The notes below the pieces were generated by a model, which was not told where the DNA came from, searched no databases, and was given only the letters and a program-made list of their open reading frames with translations. The translations under genes and the position numbers were made by a program. Below are positions 34,857-43,798 of a stretch of DNA of 64,000 nucleotides, piece after piece. The stretch covers positions 103,077 through 167,076 of the forward strand of contig MEOH01000006.1 of the NCBI GenBank assembly GCA_001769535.1, written 5' to 3'. Position 1 is the stretch's first letter; every line of letters starts with the position of its first letter. The stretch is from Bacteroidetes bacterium GWF2_38_335 (GTDB lineage Bacteria > Bacteroidota > Bacteroidia > Bacteroidales > GWF2-38-335).

Positions 34857-37586
34857 TCAATATACCTTCCAATATCTGTTTCCGGTAATGAGATTGATGT
34901 AACCGAGGGGAAAAGACTTTATTAAACTTCCATGAACAATTTCATCCTGAATGAAAAAACAATAATCGGTATTTAAGGTTTTTCCGGTTAGGTCAATAAT
35001 TGAGAAATCCTGCCCGAACAGTCTGCAATTATAAATAATTTTCTCATTTTGGCTGACCATGGCAAATCCCGAATTAAATCTGCCTGCATAGAAATATTTT
35101 GGTTCAATAACCGTTTTCCCTGTTAAATTGATGTAACCATATTTATTTTCAACTGAGTATGGAGCCAGTCCGCATGAAAATTCTCCCGCCCAGTCAAATT
35201 GCGGTTTAATCAGTGTAATGCCGCTGAAATCCATATAACCGAATTTCAGGTTTTCAGTACCTTCGATGTAACTTTGGTAACAAACAATTCCGTTTGAAAC
35301 GTTTTCAAATATCCGCAAACCGTCAAAATCATCATGCAACTTCCCGTTTATTTTATATACAATCAGATCAGGTATTCCGGCAACAATGTACTTTTTATTA
35401 TAGCTGTAAATTTCAGTCAGGTCGTCAATAATAGTTTTCCCTTTCGAACTGATCAGTCTCACAAATCCGGCATATCCCACTACTGCTTTTTTCAGGTAAA
35501 AATCAGTTGCAGATTCGTAAATGGCATTGATCTGTATTTCGCCCCGGGAATTGATGTATCCCCATTTTCCAAGGATTTTAATTGCAGCAAGCGATTCGCT
35601 GAAATTACGGGCATCATCATATTTGCAGGGTATGACTTCACTGCCTGTTTTGTCAATAAATCCCCATAAGCCGTTCTTTTTTACGGCTGCAAAACCATTT
35701 TTAAATGGCAATGCTTTTTCATAAACCAATTCGGTAATTTTTTTACCTGAATTATTTAGAAATCCATAAACCAGCGAGTCACCTTTTTTGATTCCGACCA
35801 GAGCAACATCTTCATGAAACAAATCGGCAAAATCGTACTCGAGGGGTATAACAACCCGTCCGTTTTGGTCGCTGTATCCCCATTTATCATAGAAAACCTC
35901 GCAATCAGATATGTTTGTGAATCCATAGCTAAAACAAACCATGTAAGGTACCATGGTTTCGTTTGACGGTACAGATAAAATTTCATCTATACTTTTAATG
36001 TATATTTCATTGTTGGAGAGTACCTCATATTCAACCCGGTCAAATGCTGTGTCGCATAATGTTTCCGGAAGGTTTACCGCAAGGTAACTCTGATCCTGAC
36101 CTGACATTATCTTACCGTAATCGCAGGATGAGCTGAAATATCCGGTTTCGGTGGTGAAATATTTGCTGATAAGGGATTGAAGCCTGTTGAAATCATTATT
36201 TTCAAGTACTCTGGCAACATCTGTAATTAAATAATAATAAGTAGGTTCATCAGCAAGTTCATTTTCAGGACCGTCAACGTTTTTATATGTTACCGGGCCG
36301 ATTGCGGCAATAATGCTGTTATGATAAAATTTATCTGGGTCAGTACGGTACCAGAATTTTTCAACCCCTATGCCAATTGGGTTTGTATTATCCTTAAAGT
36401 AATTTGGAGCAAAATTTAACTGCGTTTCAGAGTCATTTTCATAGGCATAGGGCCGGCAGTTGTTTTCCGGGTGTTTTAAAATCAAAAAGATCTTTTTAAT
36501 AAATTCAAGATCAGCAGGATCATTGATTTGTTTTACTGAAGCTGTTTTTTTCACAACAATATCTCTCAGTGGTTTATCGTTGATCATGTTGTCAATCAGA
36601 TGGATTATATCCGGGCCACCTAAATCTTTATTTATAATATCCTCTGTTTTTACCCAGAAAACAGGAATATAGGAATTGTTGTTATAGTTTTGGTCAGACT
36701 GATCAGGTTTTCCGGGACCAATGGCTGTCGGAAAGTTTGAATAAGCAGCTGTTTTATTGTTTTCCAATGAGCCTTTAAAAGCACAATAAATTACGGGGAA
36801 CTTTATGGCTTGGGTAAACCTTCCGTCGGTTTCCTGATCTTCGAAATAAATAGTTTCGTTTAAGAGGTTGAAAGTTTCCTCGTTGCTGTATGTTTGAGAA
36901 AAATTCAAATCACGGTACAGGTCAATCAGATTATAGTTCCAATCATAACTTAATGATTTAATAATGTTGTATGAACTAAAGGAAAATGGTGAATCGGGGT
37001 CGGTTTTGTAATATTTTAATGTCAGGATTTGAGCGTTTCCTTTGATGATAAGGTCATTTAATTGCTTATGAAGTTCGCTTCCCAAAAGATGTTCCAATTC
37101 AGTCAATTTAAAACAGACAGCAGGATTATGGTTGAAAGTATTTATTCCGATAAAGAATTCTTGTTTTCCATTTTTCACATTTGTGAAGACAGAATAATCG
37201 GGGAAATAGTCGCTGATGAGTTTTTCTCTTGAATCATCGGAATAGAGGTCTCCATAAGGTCTGTAATAAACCGAATCACATATATTATATTTATTGAAGA
37301 AGGTAGTGAGATTGGAATGGTAGATAAAAGTTTTCACCTCTTTGATATTGTATTCGGGGTTTGGAATCAACATGCCCGATTCCATATCGGTAATAGAATC
37401 GGTATCAAGTTTATATCCGTTATAAATGTAGTCGGTTATTTTTTTATGCACTTCATAAAGAAACGGTATTGCATATTCGCCTGAGTATCCTTTGTAATTT
37501 GCAACTTGTTTATTGATATTGTTTTGGGCATACACATCAATAATAAGGGCAGTAAAAATAGCGGTCAGAAGTACAATTTTTTTCAT
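34857..37586 (-). CDS. WG-repeat protein, exported
   Basis: A 909-residue protein with a signal peptide (MKKIVLLTAIFTALIIDVYAQ). The N-terminal 530 residues have no recognisable family. The C-terminal third carries WG repeats, seen as WGYSDQNGRVVIPLEYDFADLF, KKNGLWGFIDKTGSEVIPCKYDDA, KILGKWGYINSRGEIQINAIYESA, FGYMDFSGITLIKPQFDWAG and YGYINLTGKTVIEPKYFYAG. WG (KWG-leptospira-type) repeats form beta-propeller-like folds that are thought to mediate protein contacts; no enzymatic function is known. Likely periplasmic or surface. Convergent with the DUF6150-like gene. Confidence 0.85.
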   Translation of the reverse strand: MKKIVLLTAIFTALIIDVYAQNNINKQVANYKGYSGEYAIPFLYEVHKKITDYIYNGYKLDTDSITDMESGMLIPNPEYNIKEVKTFIYHSNLTTFFNKYNICDSVYYRPYGDLYSDDSREKLISDYFPDYSVFTNVKNGKQEFFIGINTFNHNPAVCFKLTELEHLLGSELHKQLNDLIIKGNAQILTLKYYKTDPDSPFSFSSYNIIKSLSYDWNYNLIDLYRDLNFSQTYSNEETFNLLNETIYFEDQETDGRFTQAIKFPVIYCAFKGSLENNKTAAYSNFPTAIGPGKPDQSDQNYNNNSYIPVFWVKTEDIINKDLGGPDIIHLIDNMINDKPLRDIVVKKTASVKQINDPADLEFIKKIFLILKHPENNCRPYAYENDSETQLNFAPNYFKDNTNPIGIGVEKFWYRTDPDKFYHNSIIAAIGPVTYKNVDGPENELADEPTYYYLITDVARVLENNDFNRLQSLISKYFTTETGYFSSSCDYGKIMSGQDQSYLAVNLPETLCDTAFDRVEYEVLSNNEIYIKSIDEILSVPSNETMVPYMVCFSYGFTNISDCEVFYDKWGYSDQNGRVVIPLEYDFADLFHEDVALVGIKKGDSLVYGFLNNSGKKITELVYEKALPFKNGFAAVKKNGLWGFIDKTGSEVIPCKYDDARNFSESLAAIKILGKWGYINSRGEIQINAIYESATDFYLKKAVVGYAGFVRLISSKGKTIIDDLTEIYSYNKKYIVAGIPDLIVYKINGKLHDDFDGLRIFENVSNGIVCYQSYIEGTENLKFGYMDFSGITLIKPQFDWAGEFSCGLAPYSVENKYGYINLTGKTVIEPKYFYAGRFNSGFAMVSQNEKIIYNCRLFGQDFSIIDLTGKTLNTDYCFFIQDEIVHGSLIKSFPLGYINLITGNRYWKVY

Positions 37587-37664
37587 AGTTTCAGTTATTG
37601 GTACAGTAAAAGTAAGAAAAATGATAAAGCCAGGAAGTAAGGGGTTACTTTTTTTTTAAAAGGG

Positions 37665-37694
37665 GTTGTGATTAAAGTATTTTTTGTATATTTG
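37665..37694 (+). promoter_or_regulatory. Promoter of tRNA-Cys
   Basis: GTTG (37665-37668), 18 bases, TATATTTG (37687-37694), an exact TAnnTTTG box, 12 bases before the tRNA 5' end. Confidence 0.65.
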
Positions 37695-37706
37695 CAATCC
37701 CAAAAT

Positions 37707-37777
37707 GGTCGGTTGGCCGAGTGGCTAGGCATCGGTCTGCAAAACCGGGTACGGCGGTTCGAATCCGCCATCGACCT
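37707..37777 (+). tRNA. tRNA-Cys (GCA)
   Basis: 71 nucleotides with acceptor GGTCGGT/ATCGACC (7 pairs, one G-T), anticodon loop CTGCAAA reading GCA, T arm GGCGGTTCGAATCCGCC and discriminator U73, which is typical for tRNA-Cys. CCA is not encoded. Confidence 0.95.
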
Positions 37778-37780
37778 CTG

Positions 37781-37816
37781 AAAAACCCCGATGTGCGAAG
37801 CACATCCGGGGTTTTT
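37781..37816 (+). terminator. Terminator after tRNA-Cys
   Basis: AAAAACCCCGATGTGC, GAA loop, GCACATCCGGGGTTTTT (one bulged base), followed by T residues. Confidence 0.85.
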
Positions 37817-37835
37817 TAATTTAAATTGTTGCCAA

Positions 37836-38032
37836 GCTCCGCTTGAGCAAAAAAATTTAAATTAAAAAATCCCGAAGGCGATAGCCGGGGTTTTGCAGAG
37901 GGTATCCCCCCCTCTGGATCATGAAATAATCCGCTCCGCTTGAGCAAAAAAAAATTAAATTAAAAAACCCCGAAGGCGATAGCCGGGGTTTTGCAGAGGG
38001 TATCCCCCCCTCTGGATCATGAAATAATCTGC
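37836..38032 (+). repeat. Tandem 97-bp repeat containing terminator-like hairpins
   Basis: Two head-to-tail units start at GCTCCGCTTGAGC at 37836 and 37933 (period 97). Each unit holds the small GCTC/GAGC hairpin, an A/T-rich stretch, a hairpin around ACCCCGAAGGCGATAGCCGGGGT, and a GCAGAGGGTATCCCCCCCTCTG hairpin ending ATCATGAAATAAT. Copies are nearly identical; the first has TCCC for CCCC in the left arm and slightly shorter A tract. The track ORF 37857..38039 is an artefact of it. Confidence 0.85.
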
Positions 38033-38145
38033 CAGCCAAAGCATGGCTGTATACTGTGTTGTCTTTTTCGTTGTAAATTATTTTTACTATTTTTATCCTT
38101 TAGTACAAATCAATATTTTATCTCGAAAAACCAACGGTAGAAAAA

Positions 38146-39027
38146 GTGAACACTCAGCAAAAAATATCCATAAGTTTTTTTGACGACCGTGAAGTGCGCG
38201 CCATCTGGGATGAGCAAAATGCTAAGTGGTGGTTTTCGGTTTTAGACATAGTTGCCGTTCTTACTGACCAAAACGATTATGCGAAAACCCGCAACTATTG
38301 GAAATACCTTAAAGCCAAGCTGAAGAAGGAAAACAGTGAAGTGGTTAGTGTCACTACCCAGTTGAAACTTCTTGCCCCTGACGGCAAAAAACGTATGTCT
38401 GATATGCTCGATTATAATGGGATCATTGCATTGGGCAGACAGTTTCCCGGAAAAAAGGCAAACCGGTTTATCGAATGGTTTACTTTAAGTGATGAAAGCA
38501 TAGACGGAAAAAGCAAATCAAAGGCCTATGCACTTTTCGAGAGTTCTTTTATTGACAGTCTCGAAGTTGGCACAGCCAAAGGTCTTCAGCAAATCCATGC
38601 ATATTTGTTTGGTGGCTTGTATGATTTTGCCGGACAAATAAGACAAAAAAACATTTCAAAAGGAGGGTTTCAGTTTGCTGTATCACAATTCCTTGGAACT
38701 ACATTAAGGCAAATCGAAGAAATGCCCGAAAATACATTCGATGAAATTGCGGAAAAATACGTGGAAATGAACATCGCACATCCATTTATGGAAGGCAACG
38801 GCAGAAGCACCCGGATATGGCTGGATCTGATATTGAAAAAACGTCTGAAAAAATGCATCGACTGGAGCAAAATAGGCAAAACAGATTATATGAACGCAAT
38901 GGTGAAAAGTGCTGTAACCAGCAGTACCGTAAAAAAGTTGCTTAAAAATGCCCTAAACGACCAAATCCACAGCCGGGAAATGTATTTGAAAGGAATTGAT
39001 TATTCTTATTATTATGAGGAAAATTAA
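38146..39027 (+). CDS. Bro-N/Fic fusion protein
   Basis: A 293-residue protein with a GTG start. Residues about 5-110 match the Bro-N (phage antirepressor N-terminal) pattern: [47 protein letters not shown], and [22 protein letters not shown]. Residues about 125-275 are a Fic domain with the catalytic [14 protein letters not shown] (His, Asn, Arg all present) near residue 215 and an upstream [20 protein letters not shown]. Fic enzymes transfer AMP or another nucleotide to target hydroxyls. I see no (S/T)xxxE(G/N) inhibitory motif and no small antitoxin gene adjacent. The Bro-N part may bind DNA. The fusion suggests phage or plasmid ancestry; neighbours are a tRNA, repeats and a cargo gene. 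Confidence 0.85.
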   Translation: MNTQQKISISFFDDREVRAIWDEQNAKWWFSVLDIVAVLTDQNDYAKTRNYWKYLKAKLKKENSEVVSVTTQLKLLAPDGKKRMSDMLDYNGIIALGRQFPGKKANRFIEWFTLSDESIDGKSKSKAYALFESSFIDSLEVGTAKGLQQIHAYLFGGLYDFAGQIRQKNISKGGFQFAVSQFLGTTLRQIEEMPENTFDEIAEKYVEMNIAHPFMEGNGRSTRIWLDLILKKRLKKCIDWSKIGKTDYMNAMVKSAVTSSTVKKLLKNALNDQIHSREMYLKGIDYSYYYEEN

Positions 39028-39143
39028 TATAAGATAATAAGTACAGATACTGGAGTCAAAAAATGATTTATCGTGAATTATTCTAAAAATTTAAACCCTT
39101 GCTTTAGCCAAGGTTTTCATATGAACCAGTAATTGATTCAATT

Positions 39144-40493
39144 TTACATAAGTATTAACTTATGAATTGTCACTCCTCTGTTTGAGATCAGATATACAAA
39201 ATACAATCCTTTGGGATTAGTGCTTAATTCAATTCTTTTATTCGTGCCCTTATAGACTACAGTTCCTTTGATATTGTATATCTCAATCATTTCAATATTT
39301 TCCCCTGAAACATTTATGTAACCATCTGATGGATTGGGAAATATTGTATTTTCATTTTTGGTTTTTTTATCTAAACCTACAAAGTGAAATCCCTTGTATA
39401 ATAATAAATTAGGCATTCCTAAGCCGCATGTTCTTGATTCAAGGTATATGGCATCATTGACATAATCACAATCTTCTCCTAAACCATTGGGATTGTTAAT
39501 CACATCCAAATAAGAAGTATAAACATCAGACACATAAATTTTGCCGTCTGGGCCAAGCTGAAGTCCTCCACCGTTGACCAGAGAATTGGAAATATTTATC
39601 GGGTCTGAAAAAGAACCACCTGAGATGTCATATTGGTAAAGATTCGGATTAATAATGTCACATACGTACATTTTGGTTTCATCGGGTGAAAATTCTAAGC
39701 CATAAGCATCAGGATGGCAAGTTACATCTGTTTGGCAGTTGGAAAGGATTCCAGTGCTGTTATCAAAATCAAAGAGCTCAATGGCGCCTAATGAATAATG
39801 GGCAAGGGCAATTTTACTACCTGAAATTGTTGCTTTCATAAAGCCCATACTTTGCATGCAATTGTCAACATAAGAAGGTGTGGCTCCTATGTTTGATATT
39901 ACTGGAGTGGTATGCAGACTATCAGAATCAATTAAAAAAGTCTTAAACGCATTTGTGCCCCATTCATGGGTTACCAACCAAAAATAAGTGCCGTTTGCAT
40001 GAGAAACTGCCTGCATTTTTTCACAGGATTTAGCATAAATGAGCTTATTTTTTTTTGTTGGATCAACATCACCCTTTCCGCCATTTAAATTCATGTTAAC
40101 GATTGAATATCTCAAACCATATATTAAGTTGTTTTCAGCATAATCCAGGGTGAAAATATAGAATAAGGAATCATTATTTGGTTTGGGAACAATTATACAG
40201 GAATTGGTTGTGGAGTTTCCTCCTAACAAAACTGTTCCATGAGGCATATAAGAGTGTGTAGAATCCCATACGCTTATTCCATCACTATAGAAGAGCAAAT
40301 TACCTTCAGAATCGCAAACGGTTGCGCAGCCCTCGTGGGTATTTACTTTTCCATTGGTAAGTACCACAGGTGTTGCTGAATTAAAATCCAGTCCGCACCT
40401 ATATCCAAAATACCAGATATTGGTATTATAATTTTGCCCATTAATACTTACTGCAAAAAAAAGGCATAGTATAATAAGAACTTCTTTTTTCAT
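39144..40493 (-). CDS. Secreted protein with T9SS type-A-like sorting domain
   Basis: A 449-residue exported protein: signal peptide MKKEVLIILCLFFAVSINGQ, a long central region with repeats of TVCDSEGNLLFYSDGISVWDS, YGLEFSPDETKMYVCDI and LQLGPDGKIYVSDVY type, typical of seven-bladed propeller-like folds, and a C-terminal sorting-type tail (NTIFPNPSDGYINVSGENIEMIEIYNIKGTVVYKGTNKRIELSTNPKGLYFVYLIS). The PNPSDGYINV start and YFVYLI end match Por secretion tails, which route proteins through PorQ-type T9SS. The substrate or ligand is unknown. A consensus promoter is upstream. Confidence 0.85.
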   Translation of the reverse strand: MKKEVLIILCLFFAVSINGQNYNTNIWYFGYRCGLDFNSATPVVLTNGKVNTHEGCATVCDSEGNLLFYSDGISVWDSTHSYMPHGTVLLGGNSTTNSCIIVPKPNNDSLFYIFTLDYAENNLIYGLRYSIVNMNLNGGKGDVDPTKKNKLIYAKSCEKMQAVSHANGTYFWLVTHEWGTNAFKTFLIDSDSLHTTPVISNIGATPSYVDNCMQSMGFMKATISGSKIALAHYSLGAIELFDFDNSTGILSNCQTDVTCHPDAYGLEFSPDETKMYVCDIINPNLYQYDISGGSFSDPINISNSLVNGGGLQLGPDGKIYVSDVYTSYLDVINNPNGLGEDCDYVNDAIYLESRTCGLGMPNLLLYKGFHFVGLDKKTKNENTIFPNPSDGYINVSGENIEMIEIYNIKGTVVYKGTNKRIELSTNPKGLYFVYLISNRGVTIHKLILM

Positions 40494-40534
40494 TGATTTT
40501 CAACACTATTTAGCAAATTGAATCATATCTGATT

Positions 40535-40565
40535 CAAAGATAATGGATTATTTTGGAAATGCAAT
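40535..40565 (-). promoter_or_regulatory. Consensus promoter of the T9SS cargo gene
   Basis: On the minus strand TTG (40564-40562), 19 bases, TATCTTTG (40542-40535), an exact -7 box, about 42 bases before the ATG. GAATCA (40520-40525) and TGATTC (40530-40535) form an inverted repeat over the start site and may be an operator or hairpin. Confidence 0.65.
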
Positions 40566-40787
40566 TTCGGATTTGTTTTATTGCCAATTCTTGATTTTGT
40601 GATTTAACTGACAATATTATCTCATTTGAATAAAACCAAATTCTTCAATTCAATCGTTTAGAATATTTTTTCACTTTATTGATTGACCCAAACGAATCAT
40701 TTCAGATACAGCTTATAGTTTGGCTCATATTGAAAGCTCCAAATAGTCTCTCCCCTGTTTACAATGAATTTAGATCTGTAATTTATT

Positions 40788-41564
40788 CTAAGCCATCGGC
40801 AACTGCACCATCCAAATTGTTGAAATAACCAGCATTCCAATTGAAATGAGAATGAATACAAATTTGATTGAAGGCTGTTTCAGTGCCATGGTTATACCGG
40901 CAAAAAATAATACGATTGTGAATAAAACGGTCAACAACATATAGGTGTCGCCGGTTTCATTATGCTGACGCCCCAAAGCGGTATATTCTTCACCTTTTAC
41001 ATATAAACTGTCAACTTCCTTTGTAAGGGCTTCAGTGTATTTTTGACAATAGATTGGAGTAAAGAATTCTAATTCTTCCTCATACGCCAATGAATCGGCG
41101 GGATTAAAATACAGACTGTCGGCATTCGACTGGAGTACCACAATTTCCTCCAACAACCGGGCATAATCCTCCGGTGTGGTATCTCCTGACGATATTAATT
41201 GATTATACATAGCCAACCCGTTGGTGTTCACATACTCTAACCAGTCAACTGTCTTACTGATTTCGGGAGTCATGATTTCTTTCTTGATTTTATACAACAG
41301 TGTTGAATCATCATATGAGGTCTGTTTGGTATATTCCATCCAGGTCAGCATATCAAAGATATACTGTTGCGTGGCCTGCTGGTTGCTTGTGTTGGCTTGC
41401 CCCAAAGTGTTGCTGCCCAAAGTGTAGTTTTCTATACTCATACCGCTGTAAAGTGAAGACTGGTATGCCGACCAGGCTCCAAGTGTCGTAGCCAAACCAA
41501 TCATAATTGCTGCTATTAACTCGTAGAAATAGTCCCTTTTTGTTGTTCTTTTTTCGGGTTCCAT
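40788..41564 (-). CDS. Membrane protein of unknown function, three helices
   Basis: Using the ATG at 41564 (MEPEKRTTKRDYFYELIAAIMIGLATTLGAWSAYQSSLYSG) gives 258 residues; the track start at 41645 lies upstream of the predicted promoter. One helix lies near the N-terminus and two at the C-terminus (TYMLLTVLFTIVLFFAGITMALKQP and FVFILISIGMLVISTIWMVQL) around a long acidic/helical region. It resembles DUF4337-like membrane proteins in topology, but I cannot confirm the family. Role unknown. Confidence 0.75.
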   Translation of the reverse strand: MEPEKRTTKRDYFYELIAAIMIGLATTLGAWSAYQSSLYSGMSIENYTLGSNTLGQANTSNQQATQQYIFDMLTWMEYTKQTSYDDSTLLYKIKKEIMTPEISKTVDWLEYVNTNGLAMYNQLISSGDTTPEDYARLLEEIVVLQSNADSLYFNPADSLAYEEELEFFTPIYCQKYTEALTKEVDSLYVKGEEYTALGRQHNETGDTYMLLTVLFTIVLFFAGITMALKQPSIKFVFILISIGMLVISTIWMVQLPMA

Positions 41565-41605
41565 ATTTTGTTTTTTATTGCGTGTTTTGAATTTGCACTT
41601 TTTTA

Positions 41606-41636
41606 CAAAAATATCCAGATTATCACAAAAAACAAA
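41606..41636 (-). promoter_or_regulatory. Consensus promoter of the 40788..41564 gene
   Basis: On the minus strand TTTG (41636-41633), 19 bases, TATTTTTG (41613-41606). Exact match to the consensus; the start site near 41599 supports the ATG at 41564. Confidence 0.7.
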
Positions 41637-41701
41637 AAGATACACACCAACCTAAATCATTTTTTTTCGTACAACGGGTTACTGTATCAGACCTGTAAAA
41701 A

Positions 41702-42598
41702 ATGAAAAATATTGCCGTAACCGGACTGGTTATTATATCAGTTGGTTTTTTTATTAATTTGTATTCTTTTTCTGAAAAAACACCTTTCAGATTTACTGAC
41801 GGAAAAGACACCATCAATCCCGTCTCATTAATAAACCCTGAAATTCCTGCACTTCTGTCCGGCGAAAAAGCAATTAATCACAAAGGATACACCCTGCTTT
41901 ACAATGAGAGCCATGAGCAGGCAAGCTGGGTGGCTTACGAACTTACTTCTGCTGAAACAAAAAAGCTGTTTAGCCGCACCGATTATTCAGGTTCTGGTTA
42001 TGACCGCGGTCACCTCGCTCCGGCTGCCGATATGGGCTGGTCTGAACAGGCCATGGCCGAATCTTTTTACTACAGCAATATGAGTCCGCAAACCCCCGGT
42101 TTCAACCGCGGAATATGGAAAAACCTTGAAGAATTGATCAGAAGCTGGGCAGTGGAGTATGGAAGCGTTTATGTTGTAACCGGACCGGTTTTGAAATCAG
42201 GGTTGCCCTCAATTGGCGCAAACAAAGTTTCTGTGCCTGAATATTATTATAAAGTGATTCTCGATTATTCAAAACCCGATGTCAAAGCCATTGGATTTAT
42301 CATGAAAAATACTTCTTCCGACAAGTCTCTGTCAAATTTTGCGGTTACCGTTGATTCGGTGGAAAATATTACCGGAATTGATTTTTTCCCCTCCCTGCCG
42401 GATACCCATGAAGCAATAATTGAAAAAGAACTTTGTGTTTCATGCTGGATCTGGGAAAGGCAAAATACCGAATATGTGCCTGAAAAACAATCCACTTCGG
42501 CCTCGGTACAGTGTTCTGAATATACGCAGGCCGGAACAAGATGCAAGAGAAAAACAAGTTCTCCGAATGGTAAATGCTGGCAACATGGCGGGGATTGA
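41702..42598 (+). CDS. DNA/RNA non-specific endonuclease with C-terminal Cys-rich tail
   Basis: A 298-residue protein. The N-terminus is a hydrophobic anchor or uncleaved signal (MKNIAVTGLVIISVGFFINLYSF). Residues about 55-240 form the NUC (bb-alpha-metal) fold: the catalytic DRGHLAPAADM near residue 101 and the NMSPQTPGFNRGIWKNLE motif near residue 132, followed by VVTGPVL and PEYYYKVILDY. The final 30 residues (CSEYTQAGTRCKRKTSSPNGKCWQHGGD) contain Cys and His spaced like a small metal-binding motif. It should degrade DNA and RNA outside the cytoplasm for nutrition or defence. The anchor may be cleaved; a lipobox is absent. Confidence 0.88.
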   Translation: MKNIAVTGLVIISVGFFINLYSFSEKTPFRFTDGKDTINPVSLINPEIPALLSGEKAINHKGYTLLYNESHEQASWVAYELTSAETKKLFSRTDYSGSGYDRGHLAPAADMGWSEQAMAESFYYSNMSPQTPGFNRGIWKNLEELIRSWAVEYGSVYVVTGPVLKSGLPSIGANKVSVPEYYYKVILDYSKPDVKAIGFIMKNTSSDKSLSNFAVTVDSVENITGIDFFPSLPDTHEAIIEKELCVSCWIWERQNTEYVPEKQSTSASVQCSEYTQAGTRCKRKTSSPNGKCWQHGGD

Positions 42599-42699
42599 TG
42601 AACTTTTTGTTTTTTTGGTTGTTTAGTTGTTAGTTGTTTTTGTTTGTTATGTTCTTTTAGTTTTTTGCCTGCGGCGTTTTTTTTGTTTCCCAAGGGTTT

Positions 42700-42750
42700 G
42701 TTGTTGGGGGACTGGCTTCGGACTTCCGACTTCGGACTTCCGGCTTTTGT
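42700..42750. repeat. Heptamer-like repeat upstream of pirin gene
   Basis: Units cttcgga, cttccga, cttcgga, cttccgg at 7-base period within an otherwise T/G-rich intergenic spacer. The period matches the arrays at 14-19 kb and near 16.9 kb. Confidence 0.5.
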
Positions 42751-42837
42751 CCCGAAAATGAAATTTTCGAGGATGCTCGACTTTAGTCGGCATTCTTTTA
42801 GTTCTTTTTGTTAGTTGTATACTTGTTTATTTTAAAT

Positions 42838-43716
42838 ATGAAACCATTCAGAAATATTCAGAAGATTTACAATCCACCTCCCTTTCACTGGGTTGGGAAC
42901 GGATTTAAAGTTCATAATTTCTTTCCTCGTGCCATTGAATCAAACGACAGAATGAGTCCTTTTTTTCTGCTCGATTACAATGCAAAAATTCACTACCCGC
43001 CATCAAATGAAAAAAGAGGAGTGGGGGTTCATCCGCACCGCGGACTTGAAACGGTTACCATTGCTTATCACGGCAAGGTTGCCCATCATGACAGTGCAGG
43101 TAATGGTGGTGTAATATCTGCAGGTGATGTTCAGTGGATGACAGCCGGAAAAGGTATTCTGCACAAGGAATACCAGGAAGATAGTTACGTAAAAAAAGGC
43201 GGCGATTTCCAAATGGTTCAGCTTTGGGTCAACCTGCCTGCAGAACATAAAATGACTGAACCCGCTTATCAGGAAATACCTGCTTCAAAAATGGGAAAAT
43301 TTACTTTGCCCGGTCAGTCCGGATTTGTAAATGTTATTGCCGGCGAATACATGTCGGTTAAAGGCCCTGCCCACACTTTTACACCGATAAATCTTTTTGA
43401 TATCAGGCTTGAAAAGGGTGCCTCTGCAGATTTCGAAATAAACCCCGCTCACAACACTTCCATTCTTGTTATTGAAGGAAATGTTGAGGTCAATGAAAGT
43501 AAGGTTGCTGGTTTAAACCAGCTGGTACTTTTTGAAAACGCCGGCCAACATATTAAAATTTCTGCTTCTGAAAAGGCTATTGTGCTTTTGATGAGCGGCG
43601 AACCTATTAACGAGCCCGTTTATTCGCACGGCCCATTTCTAATGAATACCCGCGAGGAAATTATTAAGGCGTGGGAGGATTATGAAAATGGTTTTTTTGG
43701 TGAACTGGAAGATTAA
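42838..43716 (+). CDS. Pirin-family cupin protein
   Basis: A 292-residue bicupin of the pirin group, using ATG 42838. The conserved GVGVHPHRGLETVTIAYHGKVAHHDSAGNGGVISAGDVQWMTAGKGILHKEYQED contains the metal-binding HPHRG and the downstream His/Glu (HKEY) ligands; the C-terminal domain has PVYSHGPFLMNTREEIIKAWEDYENGFFG, a standard pirin ending. Bacterial pirins are nuclear-pirin relatives with iron and, in some cases, quercetinase activity; substrate here is unknown. Monocistronic by context. Confidence 0.92.
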   Translation: MKPFRNIQKIYNPPPFHWVGNGFKVHNFFPRAIESNDRMSPFFLLDYNAKIHYPPSNEKRGVGVHPHRGLETVTIAYHGKVAHHDSAGNGGVISAGDVQWMTAGKGILHKEYQEDSYVKKGGDFQMVQLWVNLPAEHKMTEPAYQEIPASKMGKFTLPGQSGFVNVIAGEYMSVKGPAHTFTPINLFDIRLEKGASADFEINPAHNTSILVIEGNVEVNESKVAGLNQLVLFENAGQHIKISASEKAIVLLMSGEPINEPVYSHGPFLMNTREEIIKAWEDYENGFFGELED

Positions 43717-43775
43717 TTAAAACATAAAAATTTGTTAAATAAAAGACTTTGATATCTTTTATTGTTTTTATGTAT

Positions 43776-43783
43776 TATATTTG
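43776..43783 (+). promoter_or_regulatory. -7 box upstream of the HYC_CC_PP-like gene
   Basis: TATATTTG, exact TAnnTTTG, 15 bases upstream of the ATG. A TTTG at 43748-43751 is present but 24 bases away, longer than usual. Confidence 0.5.
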
Positions 43784-43798
43784 TATTAATATATTAAT

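Noticed and set aside
37857-38039. 60-aa ORF as a gene
   Set aside because: Reads through the 97-bp tandem repeat and repeats the same peptide twice; better explained as non-coding.
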